Shown one piece after another: positions 43,908 through 53,301 of a stretch of DNA of 64,000 nt (positions are counted from its first letter, which is position 1; each line of letters opens with the position of its first letter). The stretch is from Paracoccus alkanivorans (GTDB lineage Bacteria > Pseudomonadota > Alphaproteobacteria > Rhodobacterales > Rhodobacteraceae), in NCBI RefSeq assembly GCF_003697785.1, contig NZ_QOKZ01000005.1, forward strand, positions 248,001-312,000. Direction: 5' to 3'. Position numbers and translations under genes: made by a program. Below the pieces are notes generated by a model, which did not search any database, was not told where the DNA came from, and worked only from the letters and a program-made list of their open reading frames with translations.

Positions 43908-44912
43908 ATGATTGAGATAATCCCATCGGACTTCTCGCGAATGGCGGCGATGGTCGCTGTGATATTCTTGGCCGGTTCTTCATATGCGTTGAGCGGTGAA
44001 GACGAATTTCCCGTGACCATCGATCATGCCTTCGGTCAGACCGTCATCGAAACCCGTCCGGAACGAGTGGCAACGGTTGCCTGGGCCAATCACGAGGTGC
44101 CTCTGGCACTTGGCGTGGTGCCGGTCGGCTTCGCGGCAGCAGGGTTTGGAGATGAGGACGGTGATGGCTTGTTGCCTTGGGTAAAGGCCAGGCTGGACGA
44201 GTTGGATGCGGATACCCCGGCCCTGTTCGACGAGGGCGACGGCATCGATTTCGAAGCAGTCGCGGCGACTCAGCCCGATGTAATTCTCGCAGCCTATTCC
44301 GGGCTGAGCCAAAGCGATTACGATACGCTCAGCATGATCGCGCCGGTCGTGGCTTATCCCGACTCGCCATGGGCGACGGATTGGCGCGAAATGATCCGCA
44401 TGAATGCGGCCGGTCTTGGCATGGCCAAAGAGGGGGAGGCGCTGATCGGCAGGTTGGAGGATGAAATCTCCGACGCAGCGGGCGAGTATCCCGAACTGAC
44501 CGGCAAATCGGCAATGTTCATCACCCATCTGGACACGACCGATCTGAGCGTGATCCGGTTTTATTCCGCCAACGACGCGCGCGTGAAGTTCTTCCAGGAG
44601 CTCGGGCTGTCGCTTCCACAAAGCGTCCGGGACGCAACGAAAGAAGGCCAGTTCTCGGGCGAGGTCAGCGCCGAGTTGATCGACCGCTTCGAAGATGTCG
44701 ACATCTTTGTTTCTTACGGCACGCAGGAATTGCTGGACCGGCTGAAGGCCGATCCGCTGGTGGCGCGGATGCCAGCCGTTGCCGATGGCGCGGTGGTCCT
44801 GCTTGGCAACGACGCGGTGGGCACAGGCGCCAACCCCACACCGCTGTCGATTTCCTGGGTGCTTGACGAATATGTCGCGATGCTGGCGGATGCCGCGCGC
44901 AAGAGCGAATGA
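43908..44912 (+). CDS. Iron-siderophore ABC transporter substrate-binding protein (FecB/FepB type)
   Basis: About 334 residues (323 if the second Met is used). The N-terminal MAAMVAVIFLAGSSYALS is a signal segment; AGGAA lies before ATG 43908. The class III binding-protein fold is seen in ETRPERVATVAWANHEVPLA, DFEAVAATQPDVILAAYSGL and NPTPLSISWVLDEYVAMLAD. Its start follows repeat copy A by 83 bp and a TTGACA box at 43849-43854. It is the first gene of a four-gene overlapping ABC operon, with a TonB receptor downstream. It binds the ferric siderophore that the receptor admits. Confidence 0.88.
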   Translation: MIEIIPSDFSRMAAMVAVIFLAGSSYALSGEDEFPVTIDHAFGQTVIETRPERVATVAWANHEVPLALGVVPVGFAAAGFGDEDGDGLLPWVKARLDELDADTPALFDEGDGIDFEAVAATQPDVILAAYSGLSQSDYDTLSMIAPVVAYPDSPWATDWREMIRMNAAGLGMAKEGEALIGRLEDEISDAAGEYPELTGKSAMFITHLDTTDLSVIRFYSANDARVKFFQELGLSLPQSVRDATKEGQFSGEVSAELIDRFEDVDIFVSYGTQELLDRLKADPLVARMPAVADGAVVLLGNDAVGTGANPTPLSISWVLDEYVAMLADAARKSE

Positions 44913-45943
44913 CCGATACCGGCTACCCTTCTCTGCGGATCGCCGGACGATACCGGCTGCGGCGCGCCGCGATACTTCTGATCCTTGTGGCCGCTGTTGC
45001 GATCCTGTGCCTGATGTCAGTTGCAACCGGCACGCGGGAGGTGGGCTGGAGTGATCTTTTGGCGGCGTTGCAGGGGCATAACGACGATGTCGGGCAGGCG
45101 GCGGTCGCGATGCGCATTCCTCGCACCCTGCTGGCGGCGATGGCGGGGGCAGCGCTTGGTCTTGCCGGAGCGATCATGCAAGGCGTAACGCGCAATCCGC
45201 TTGCAGATCCGGGTATCCTCGGGGTGAATAACGGAGCAGCCATGGCCGTGGTCATCGGCATCGCATGGTTCCAGATGAGTTCCGCTGCCAGCTATGTCTT
45301 GGTCGCAATCCTTGGGGCGGGCCTCACTTCCGTCTTTGTATATGCCATCGGCTCGCTCGGGCGCGGCGGGGCAACGCCGTTGAAGCTGGCATTGGCCGGG
45401 GCGGCAACCTCGGTAGCGTTCTCGTCCCTGACCATCGCGGTGGTGTTGCCACGCAACGATATCGCGGGCGGCGTAAGATCGTGGCAGATCGGCGGCGTCG
45501 GGGGTGCAACCTTCGACCGGATCGAGATGATCCTGCCGGCGATGCTGGTGGGCTTCCTGGTCGCCATGCTTTCTGCCCGGAAACTGAACCTGCTTGCCCT
45601 GGGTGACGAGGTTGCTGCGGGGCTGGGTGAAAAGGTCGCTCTGGCGCGCGGCGTGGCGGCACTCTCCGCGGTCATGTTGTGCGGAGCGGCAACGGCGGTT
45701 TGCGGTCCCATCGGTTTCGTCGGGCTGGTCGTGCCGCATATCTGCCGTCTCCTGTTCGGTGTCGATCACCGCTGGCTGTTGCCATGCTCGGCGCTCGGAG
45801 GGGCGGCACTGCTGATCCTGGCCGATGTGACCGGCCGCCTGATCGCCCGACCGAGCGAGTTGGATGTCGGGATTGTCACCGCTTTCGTCGGCGCGCCTTT
45901 CTTTATCTGGATCGTTCGTCGGCAGCGGGTGCGTGAACTGTGA
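44909..45943 (+). CDS. Ferric siderophore ABC permease (FecCD family)
   Basis: 344 residues, about nine or ten membrane helices. FecCD motifs are clear: RIPRTLLAAMAGAALGLAGA, MQGVTRNPLADPGILGVNNG and, near the end, GFVGLVVPHICRLLFGVDHR. The overlap of 4 bp with the binding-protein gene (ATGA) is typical of this operon type. Confidence 0.92.
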   Translation: MTDTGYPSLRIAGRYRLRRAAILLILVAAVAILCLMSVATGTREVGWSDLLAALQGHNDDVGQAAVAMRIPRTLLAAMAGAALGLAGAIMQGVTRNPLADPGILGVNNGAAMAVVIGIAWFQMSSAASYVLVAILGAGLTSVFVYAIGSLGRGGATPLKLALAGAATSVAFSSLTIAVVLPRNDIAGGVRSWQIGGVGGATFDRIEMILPAMLVGFLVAMLSARKLNLLALGDEVAAGLGEKVALARGVAALSAVMLCGAATAVCGPIGFVGLVVPHICRLLFGVDHRWLLPCSALGGAALLILADVTGRLIARPSELDVGIVTAFVGAPFFIWIVRRQRVREL

Positions 45944-46980
45944 CCGATTCCGTCTCGCCCCTTGAAGCTCTCGTGACGGGTCGGCTCCGCCGGATACGGC
46001 GGCTCAGGTCGGTAATCCTGAGCTTGTTGGCCGCTGTAACCGCATTCTTTGCGCTGACCCTCATGCTGGGGCAAAGTTTCACTCCACCGGGCGATGTCCT
46101 CCAGGTCCTTCTGGGGCAGGATGTGCCCGGCGCAAGCTTCACCGTCGGGCAATTGCGGTTGCCGCGTGCGGTCATCTCGGTATTGGCGGGGATCTCCTTT
46201 GGATTGGGGGGTGTCGCCTTCCAGATCCTGCTGCGCAATCCCCTGGCCAGCCCCGACATCATCGGCGTCAGTGCCGGGGCCAGCGCAGCGGCGGTATTCG
46301 GGATCGTGTTCCTGTCACTCGACGGAGCCGCGGTTTCCGGGCTGGCCATCATCGCGGGACTGGGAGTGGCGCTGCTGATCTATGTCCTGTCCTTCAAGGG
46401 AGGCGTGTCCGGATCGAGGCTAATCCTTATCGGCATCGGCGTGTCGGCCATGATCGACAGTTTCATCGCCTATGCACTGGCACGCGCGCCCTCGTGGGAT
46501 CTGCAAGAGGCCATGCGCTGGCTGAGCGGCAGTGTGAACGGCGCAAGACTGGAACAGGCGGCACCGCTGTTGATCTCGTTGCTGGTATTCGGCGGGTTGT
46601 TGCTCGGCCGCCGCCGCGACCTGGAGGCGCTGCGGATGGGCGATGATCTGGCCGCGGCACTGGGCGTGCGGGTTGGCCTTACGCGGTTGCTGGTGATCTT
46701 CAGTGCGGTCGGAATGATCGCGGTTGCGACCGCAACCACCGGTCCTATAGCATTTGTCGCGTTTCTGTCAGGGCCGATTGCCGCACGGATCGTCGGACCG
46801 AATGGCTCGATCCTGCTCCCTTCGGCGCTGGTCGGGGCGTCGCTGGTTCTGATCGGCGATTACATGGGCCAGTTCGTCCTTTCCAGCCGTTACCCCGTTG
46901 GTGTCGTGACGGGGGCATTGGGCGCGCCGTTCCTGATCTATCTCATCATTCGTGCGAACCGGACAGGAAGCTCGCTATGA
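45940..46980 (+). CDS. Ferric siderophore ABC permease (FecCD family), second subunit
   Basis: 346 residues. It carries the same FecCD motifs as its neighbour: LRLPRAVISVLAGISFGLGG, LLRNPLASPDIIGVSAGASA, GDDLAAALGVRVGLTRLLVI and GPIAFVAFLSGPIAARIVG. Start and stop overlap with the flanking genes (ATGA type). It forms the heterodimeric pore with the upstream permease. Confidence 0.92.
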   Translation: MTDSVSPLEALVTGRLRRIRRLRSVILSLLAAVTAFFALTLMLGQSFTPPGDVLQVLLGQDVPGASFTVGQLRLPRAVISVLAGISFGLGGVAFQILLRNPLASPDIIGVSAGASAAAVFGIVFLSLDGAAVSGLAIIAGLGVALLIYVLSFKGGVSGSRLILIGIGVSAMIDSFIAYALARAPSWDLQEAMRWLSGSVNGARLEQAAPLLISLLVFGGLLLGRRRDLEALRMGDDLAAALGVRVGLTRLLVIFSAVGMIAVATATTGPIAFVAFLSGPIAARIVGPNGSILLPSALVGASLVLIGDYMGQFVLSSRYPVGVVTGALGAPFLIYLIIRANRTGSSL

Positions 46981-47795
46981 CCGTCGATCACCAGTTGCTT
47001 ATCCGGGAACTTTCGGCAGGCTATGGCGACAGGCCGATCCTCGAGGGGCTGGATCTGGAGCTGATATCGGGCCGGATCACCGCTATCGTGGGCGCCAATG
47101 CCTGCGGAAAATCGACCCTGCTGCGGGTCATGTCGCGGCTTCTTTCTCCTTCTCAGGGCAGTGTGACGCTGGACGGCAAATCCATTCACCGCATGCCGAC
47201 CCGCGACCTGGCGCGGATCATGGGCCTGCTGCCCCAGTCACCGATCGCTCCCGAGGGGATCACCGTCGCCGATCTTGTCAGCCGTGGTCGGCATCCCCAT
47301 CACGGCCTGATCTCGCGCTGGAGCCGACAGGACGACGAGGCCGTGGCAGCTGCGCTGGAAGCCACGAAAATCACCGGGCTTGCCGATCGCACCGTGGACG
47401 AGCTGTCCGGCGGTCAAAGGCAGCGCGTCTGGATCGCGATGACGCTGGCCCAGCAAACCGACCTGCTCTTGCTTGACGAGCCGACGACCTTCCTGGACGT
47501 CGCGCATCAGGTCGAGCTTCTGGACCTGCTCTGCGATCTGAACGCACAGCGTGGCACAACCATCGCGATGGTCCTGCACGATCTTAATCTTGCTGCGCGC
47601 TATGCCGATCATCTGGTCGCAATGTCCGGGGGAAAGCTGCATGCGCAGGGCAGTCCGGCGACAGTACTGACCGAGGAGAATATCCGCCAGGTTTTCGGAC
47701 TTGTCAGCCGGGTCACTATCGACCCGGTATCGGGCAGACCGATGATGCTTCCCATCGGGCGGCACAGGGTCTCGGCTTCTACGGCTGCCGAATAG
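46977..47795 (+). CDS. Ferric siderophore ABC ATP-binding protein (FepC/FhuC type)
   Basis: 272 residues. Walker A is VGANACGKSTLLRVMSR, Q-loop GLLPQSPIAPEGITVADLVS, signature LSGGQRQRVWIAMTL, Walker B LLLLDEPTTFLDVAHQ, H-loop MVLHDLNLAARYAD. These are the FepC-type sequences. The final stop is 130 bp before the receptor gene; that gap may hold a second promoter. Confidence 0.93.
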   Translation: MTVDHQLLIRELSAGYGDRPILEGLDLELISGRITAIVGANACGKSTLLRVMSRLLSPSQGSVTLDGKSIHRMPTRDLARIMGLLPQSPIAPEGITVADLVSRGRHPHHGLISRWSRQDDEAVAAALEATKITGLADRTVDELSGGQRQRVWIAMTLAQQTDLLLLDEPTTFLDVAHQVELLDLLCDLNAQRGTTIAMVLHDLNLAARYADHLVAMSGGKLHAQGSPATVLTEENIRQVFGLVSRVTIDPVSGRPMMLPIGRHRVSASTAAE

Positions 47796-47925
47796 TCGAG
47801 CGATACTGTCGCCTTTGTGCAACTTTAATCGCGTCCAAGCGTCGCGCCCGATGGCGGAGGTTGCATCCCGGAAACGTGATCGCTACTGCGGAACAAAATC
47901 CGATTAAAATAATAAGGTTTCGCTC

Positions 47926-50085
47926 ATGGCTCCTCACGCTGCCGCCGGCAAAATTCGGCCTCGACTCCGCACCCTCCTGACCTGTTTCACCGCGCTGTCC
48001 ACGGTGCCCTTCTGTGCCGCCGCACAAGATGCTTTGGCACAGAGCAGCGGCACGCGTATTTCGCCGGTCTTCCGACTTCCCGAGATCACGCTGGAGGCAA
48101 CGGGTGTCGGGGGTGATGACGACGCGAATTCCATCGTCGCGCATGAATTGTGGGTCGGCGGCAAGGTTGCGACCAGCCTTCTGGATACCCCGGCCTCCGT
48201 TTCGGTGATCACGCAAAAGGAAATCGAACGCCGTGACGCGCAGACCGTGGAAGACGTGCTGCAATATTCCGCTGGCACCATCAGCGACTTCTACGGCACC
48301 GACGACCGCAACGATTATTTTCAGATCCGCGGTTTTCAGGCATCGACCTATCGCGACGGAATTACCCTGGGCTCGATGCGCGGCATCCGTGAAGAGCCGC
48401 TGGCCTATGAGCGGGTCGAGGTCATTCGCGGCGCCAACTCTACACTGTTCGGCATCGCAGATCCGGGTGGTTCGATCAATTTCGTGACCAAGCGCCCCCG
48501 CGCCGAGCGGTTCTCGGAGGTCTTTGCCACGGCCGGTTCCCATAACCGCAAGGAGGTCGGCTTCGATTTCGGCGATACGCTTACGCCGGGCTCCACCCTG
48601 TCCTATCGCTTTACCGGCAAGCTCCAGGACAGCGAACGGGAATACGATCATTCGCAGGACGACGAGAAGTTCCTGATGGGCGGCCTGACCTGGCAGCCGA
48701 GCGACGCCACCTCACTGAGCCTTGTCGCCGATTACCTGGAGCGCGAGGCGACACCGAACAGCGGCGGCTATCCGCGCCACGGCGACTATGACCGGGACCT
48801 GTTCCTGGGCGAACCGGATTTCAACTATCTGAATGTCGAGCGCAAATCAGTCAGCCTGATCGCCGAGCATGATTTCGGCGGCGGCCTGACTTTCCGTTCC
48901 AACCTGCGCTACAGCCGGACGGCGGACGATTACGGCTATGTCTATATAAGTGGAGACGACGGTGAGTTCCCCGTTCCGCGCGATTATATCGCCTCGGACA
49001 GCGAGGCCGACGAGATCACCGGCGATGCGATCCTGCAATATGACCGTAGCTTCGGGCAGGTCGACAGCAGCACCCTGGTGGGGATCGAATACCGCGACGT
49101 GTCCTCGGAACAGTCGTCCTACTTTGCCGGGGCAGCCCCGATAGATCCGCGCAACCCGGTTCATACCGGAGCCCCGGAAAGTCTCAGCCAATATCGGAAT
49201 CTTCAGCGCGACAGCACAACGAAGGCCGTTTTCCTGCAACAGAACCTGTCCTTTAACGACAGGATCATCGCGACGCTAGGTGCCCGGCATGATTGGCTGG
49301 ATATCCGTGAAAACGACCGGCTCAACGAGGTGATCTCCGAGGATGAATTCTCGGAAACCTCCATCCGCGGCGCCCTGACCTACAAGGTGACGGATGAGAT
49401 TTCGACTTATGTGAGCTATGCCGAATCCGTGGCTCCTCCCTTGCTTGGAGTCGAGCCCGAGCGCGGCGAGCAATACGAAATCGGCGTCAAATACGAACCC
49501 GCCGGCACCAACGCGCTGATCAGTGCAGCGATCTACGATCTCAGCAAGACCAACATCACTGTCGTTGATCTTGATACGAACGAACGTTCGCTGGTCGGCA
49601 AAGTCCGCGTCCGTGGCTTGGATATCGAGGCCAAGGCGGAAATCCGGGATAATATCAGCCTGACGGCATCCTATTCATATGCGAGTTCCAAAGTGGTGCG
49701 TTCGAATCCGGTGCGCCGCATCGATGACGCCGGAAACCCCATACAAATCGATGTCGTCGGCAACGAGATGGAGACGGTTCCCAATCACATGGCCTCGCTC
49801 TGGCTGGACTATACGCTGCTAGGCGCGGGCAATCGCGGCGACATGACATTCGGCCTGGGCGCGCGTTACGTCGGCTCCTATTATTTTGCCACGACCAACG
49901 ATACCGGCAAGAGCGACGCGACCATTCTTCTGGACGCCGCTTATAGCTACGACCTGTCGCAAGACACCGAATTGTCGGTCAACATCCACAATCTGCTGGA
50001 CGAACAGCATGTGGTCGGCCGTGGTTCTGCGGATTATTACAATCCCGGCAGGTCGGTTTCGGCGACACTGCGGCATCGCTGGTAA
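47926..50085 (+). CDS. TonB-dependent siderophore receptor
   Basis: 719 residues. A signal peptide precedes the plug domain (TPASVSVITQKEIERRDAQT, QIRGFQASTYRDGI, ERVEVIRGANSTLFGIADPG). A beta-barrel of many alternating strands ends in the terminal aromatic W (TLRHRW). The layout matches the FhuA/FoxA family of ferric-hydroxamate receptors. It is part of the same locus as the ABC operon. It lacks a long N-terminal signalling domain, so it is a plain transporter, not a transducer. Confidence 0.93.
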   Translation: MAPHAAAGKIRPRLRTLLTCFTALSTVPFCAAAQDALAQSSGTRISPVFRLPEITLEATGVGGDDDANSIVAHELWVGGKVATSLLDTPASVSVITQKEIERRDAQTVEDVLQYSAGTISDFYGTDDRNDYFQIRGFQASTYRDGITLGSMRGIREEPLAYERVEVIRGANSTLFGIADPGGSINFVTKRPRAERFSEVFATAGSHNRKEVGFDFGDTLTPGSTLSYRFTGKLQDSEREYDHSQDDEKFLMGGLTWQPSDATSLSLVADYLEREATPNSGGYPRHGDYDRDLFLGEPDFNYLNVERKSVSLIAEHDFGGGLTFRSNLRYSRTADDYGYVYISGDDGEFPVPRDYIASDSEADEITGDAILQYDRSFGQVDSSTLVGIEYRDVSSEQSSYFAGAAPIDPRNPVHTGAPESLSQYRNLQRDSTTKAVFLQQNLSFNDRIIATLGARHDWLDIRENDRLNEVISEDEFSETSIRGALTYKVTDEISTYVSYAESVAPPLLGVEPERGEQYEIGVKYEPAGTNALISAAIYDLSKTNITVVDLDTNERSLVGKVRVRGLDIEAKAEIRDNISLTASYSYASSKVVRSNPVRRIDDAGNPIQIDVVGNEMETVPNHMASLWLDYTLLGAGNRGDMTFGLGARYVGSYYFATTNDTGKSDATILLDAAYSYDLSQDTELSVNIHNLLDEQHVVGRGSADYYNPGRSVSATLRHRW

Positions 50086-50095
50086 GCGGGGCCCG

Positions 50096-50123
50096 CTTCG
50101 GCAGACGAAGCCGTCTGCCGAAG
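50096..50123 (+). terminator. Strong hairpin after the receptor gene
   Basis: Twelve perfectly paired bases, CTTCGGCAGACG at 50096-50107 and CGTCTGCCGAAG at 50112-50123, close a four-base loop (AAGC). It starts 11 bp after the receptor stop. No run of T follows, so it may end transcription with Rho, or protect the message 3' end. Confidence 0.7.
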
Positions 50124-50210
50124 TCACATCACGACTCCGGATGGTAGGTCAATTGATTGAGCGATGTTGTCGATGATCAGCCGCAGCGCTTCGGCTGCCC
50201 TTCAGGATAG

Positions 50211-50302
50211 CCGGCAATAAACCTCCCAGAGAGGCAGTTCGCTTGAAGGCTACCAACAAACCCCTCCGTAACCCACAACGCCGCTCTACGGCGCGTAATG
50301 CC
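50211..50302. repeat. Dispersed repeat family A, copy 2
   Basis: Partner of 43737-43825. Its last 17 bases overlap the stop end of a small reverse-strand gene, and the repeat covers the region just after that gene. The pair brackets the siderophore locus. Mobile or recombination role is inferred only. Confidence 0.6.
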
Positions 50303-50549
50303 GGCGAAAACGGATCGTGTGATCGCCTTCTGTGGTCGTCAGGTTTGCGAACACCTCCAACCTGGCCGGCACGAAGCATAAGGTCTCGCCGCGATAGACG
50401 TGGATGATGGTTTCCGGGTGATGACCTTCGGCAAGCAACTGGCGGCAATAGTCAAGAAGCGACGGCTCGACCAGCAAATCAATCCTGATCGTCGGCTTCC
50501 CAACGGTGGTGGCGTTGATAATGGCGGGTATGGGTCTCGGGTGATTCAA
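50286..50549 (-). CDS. Small hypothetical protein, 87 residues
   Basis: The frame reads IDLLVEPSLLDYCRQLLAEG, then HHPETIIHVYRGETLCFVPA and a basic end (IRFRRHYAP). The pattern of a helix with LLAEG, then RG-TL and a conserved C-terminal RR..P is found in many short alphaproteobacterial proteins of unknown role. The same C-terminal bases (RHYAP plus stop) also occur in repeat copy A at 43.8 kb without the rest of the gene, which suggests that copy is a remnant of this gene and its downstream flank. Likely real, function unknown. Confidence 0.5.
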   Translation of the reverse strand: MNHPRPIPAIINATTVGKPTIRIDLLVEPSLLDYCRQLLAEGHHPETIIHVYRGETLCFVPARLEVFANLTTTEGDHTIRFRRHYAP

Positions 50550-50829
50550 TTACGAACTCCTTGGCTGTGCAAGGGAAGGATTTCCGTGTTGCCATGTCCA
50601 TTTAGCTTCCAACCTGAAGTGTGACGTATGGAATGCGGATTATTTGCCACTGCCGATGCGGTGCAGTATTGCGGCTACGGCAACACCAATATTCCAAGCG
50701 CAATGCCTCGGTCTGCGGCACTTTCGAAGGAATTCGGAAATGTCGCCAAGGTCCGTAATCAGGCGAATTTATGTTTCCTTTTTGTTCTTGTTCGCTATGA
50801 TCCATGCATAAGCCGTCGTGGAGGTAGTC

Positions 50830-51675
50830 ATGGTGGATCAGTGGGAAAAGTTTGAGCGCTTTAAATCCCTTCATGCCCAGAGTCAGGCATTTGTGATTCC
50901 GAATCCCTGGGACGCCGGATCAGCACGCCTGTTGGCGAGTCTGGGATTTGAGGCTCTCGCCACGACGAGCGCCGGGTTTGCGTTCTCGAAGGGCAAGCTC
51001 GATTCCTCTGGCTGCCTTGAACGGCGTGAAATCCTGGATAATGCAGCCGAGATTGTTGCTGCCACGGATCTACCGGTTTCGGCTGATCTGGAGGATGGCT
51101 TTGGTGCAGCGCCGGATATCTGTGCAGAAACAATCCGCCAGGCGTGCGAGGTCGGGCTGGTCGGCGGCTCAATCGAGGACGCGACGGGAGACCCCTTGAA
51201 ACCCATCTATGATTTCTCCCACGCGGTTGAGCGCGTTCACGCTGCCGCCGAGGCAGCTGCTGGCTTGCCTTTTCTTTTGACGGCAAGGTCAGAAAACTTC
51301 CTCTGGGACAATCCTGATCTGGATGACACCATCAGGCGGCTTCGGGCGTTCTCTGATGCCGGGGCTCATGTCCTCTATGCACCGGGATTGCCCGATATCG
51401 ATACGATCCGCACTGTCTGCACTGCCCTGGACAAGCCGGTGAACGTGGTCATGGGTTTGCGCGGGCCAAATTATTCCGTTGCCGAACTGTCGGATGCCGG
51501 CGTGCGTAGGGTAAGTGTCGGCGGCTCCTTCGCACGCGCGGCTCTTGGCGCGCTGATGCGAGCGGCTGAAGAAGTGAGAAACGTCGGCACTTTTGGTTAT
51601 GCTGCAGATGCGCTTCCGGCGAAGATCATCAAGAATCTGATGACTTGGAAAAGCGTGACCAACGTGAGTGAATAA
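50830..51675 (+). CDS. Isocitrate lyase/PEP mutase family protein
   Basis: 281 residues from ATG 50830 with GGAGGT at 50820-50825. Motifs: PNPWDAGSARLLASLGFEAL, TTSAGFAFSKGKLD, VSADLEDGFG (metal-binding acidic cluster) and GGSIEDATGDPLKPIYD. It lacks the KKCGH loop of true isocitrate lyase, and belongs with the small carboxyphosphonoenolpyruvate mutase-like/oxaloacetate-type proteins whose substrate is unknown. It is monocistronic in this window. Confidence 0.8.
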   Translation: MVDQWEKFERFKSLHAQSQAFVIPNPWDAGSARLLASLGFEALATTSAGFAFSKGKLDSSGCLERREILDNAAEIVAATDLPVSADLEDGFGAAPDICAETIRQACEVGLVGGSIEDATGDPLKPIYDFSHAVERVHAAAEAAAGLPFLLTARSENFLWDNPDLDDTIRRLRAFSDAGAHVLYAPGLPDIDTIRTVCTALDKPVNVVMGLRGPNYSVAELSDAGVRRVSVGGSFARAALGALMRAAEEVRNVGTFGYAADALPAKIIKNLMTWKSVTNVSE

Positions 51676-51894
51676 ACCTGGTCCCGGTTGATACCGCCGA
51701 TCAGAAACTCTGCCAAATTGCAGGCGGATGCACGGCTGCCCGCTTAGCATTCTGGGCAACGCCCACAGACTCGATTTCCGGGGCGCTGAGCGGGGGCAAG
51801 CTTTCGCCGGTGCATCAGACTTAACAATTGCTTACACGGGCTGTATGAGTCGCTGCGCGCATCCACGGGCATGCATACGCATCGCCGTGCGGCT

Positions 51895-52854
51895 TCAGCA
51901 ATAACGTTCCACGAAAGCCATCTGTTGATCGCTATACCGGTCGCCATGGGCAAACCCGGCAGGAAGGATACGCTCGATCTCCGCGATATCCGTAGCGTCA
52001 AGATCCGCAACTTGCCAATCCCGCAGATGGTCCGCCGTCCGTGTGCCGGGGATCGGGATGATGTGTTCTCCCTGCGCCAGAACCCATGCCAGCGCCGCGC
52101 CCGGAACCGTCCAGCCCCGCTCGGCGCAAAGATCGCGGAAAGGCGCAATGACGGCGAGGTTCGCGGAGAAGTTCGGCTCGATGAAACGCGGGTTGGTATC
52201 CCGAAAGTCGATACCTTCGCGGAAATCCCGTTTCAGCGGCTCGCGCCCGAACATTCCCCGTGCCAGGGGAGAAAAGGCGACGAAGGCGGCGCCGAGCTCA
52301 CGACATGTCTGGATCAGGCCAAGCTGAGGTAACCGCGTCCAGAGGGAAAACTCGCTCTGAACCGCGGTTACCGGATACTCGGCATGGGCGCGGCGCAAGG
52401 TCGATGGCGCGACCTCGGACAGACCATAGCCGCCGATCTTTCCCTCCTGCACCAGCTTCGACATCGTTCCGGCCAGATCCTCGATCGGGATCTCGGGTTG
52501 GCGGCGGTGGATGTAATAAAGCTCGACATGTTCGCGCTTGAGCCTGCGAAGCGATTCTTCAAGGCATTGGCGGATATAGGGCTCGTCATTGCGCACCGCG
52601 CGTGGCGGCCCATTGATGATGCCGCATTTCGTGGCGAGGTGCAGATCCCGGCGCCCCCATTTGCCGATGATCTGTTCCGACACGCCCAAGCCGTAGACAT
52701 TTGCCGTGTCGAAATGACTGATGCCGGCGTCTGCCGCAGCATCAAGGCAGGATAGCGAGATCGCCTCATCTGTCGCACCAAACATCCCGCCAAAGCTCAT
52801 CGCGCCAAAGCCGATGGTGCCGACATTGCGGTTGCCGATCAGTCTTTGTTTCAT
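51895..52854 (-). CDS. Aldo/keto reductase
   Basis: 319 residues. The barrel start FGAMSFGGMFGATDE and the tetrad Asp (HFDTANVYG), Tyr (NVYGLG), Lys (LATKCGI) and His (YYIHRRQPEIP) are all present. VQSEFSLWTR and PIPGTRTADHLRDW are the usual C-terminal NADPH-binding region. It reduces or oxidises carbonyl compounds; the substrate is not apparent. It stands alone between genes of other function. Confidence 0.88.
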   Translation of the reverse strand: MKQRLIGNRNVGTIGFGAMSFGGMFGATDEAISLSCLDAAADAGISHFDTANVYGLGVSEQIIGKWGRRDLHLATKCGIINGPPRAVRNDEPYIRQCLEESLRRLKREHVELYYIHRRQPEIPIEDLAGTMSKLVQEGKIGGYGLSEVAPSTLRRAHAEYPVTAVQSEFSLWTRLPQLGLIQTCRELGAAFVAFSPLARGMFGREPLKRDFREGIDFRDTNPRFIEPNFSANLAVIAPFRDLCAERGWTVPGAALAWVLAQGEHIIPIPGTRTADHLRDWQVADLDATDIAEIERILPAGFAHGDRYSDQQMAFVERYC

Positions 52855-53301
52855 TCATGCCTCTCATGCCGCGATGCGGCATCGAAGCGCGGCGTATCCA
52901 GGCAGTCAAGCGAAAGCAGCCAATTTGCCACCGGCCGGCCGGCTCTCTGTTGCCTGCCGAGACCGCAGCGCATTGCTGTCCAACACTCCCATACGACTAC
53001 ACGCAGGCACTTCGACAAACAGCAGCACCGCCTCGCAAACAGCCCGAATCTTGGTCATTTCCCCGAATCTGTCGCTTAGCACTTGGGCTATTCGTGTAAT
53101 GCCGCGCTGCAAAGACGCGATTGGCTTCATTGGACTTGCGCAGTGACGGACGGATGTAACGCTAATGTGTGCCGCAAGCCAGTATATCGGCACAAGGGTC
53201 AACAGGAACCGCGACGAGTTTGAACTGTAGGCTGCCTTGCCGATCCTGGCAGTAGGGCTGAGCAGGCGCGACAACCAGGCCAGAGCCGAAGGGAAGCAAC
53301 G
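52855..53301. other. Intergenic region upstream of cynS, no gene seen
   Basis: 447 bp. The promoter of the cyanase operon must lie here, but no clear -35/-10 pair stands out and no LysR-type cynR gene is present. Several short open frames on both strands have no family features. Confidence 0.4.
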
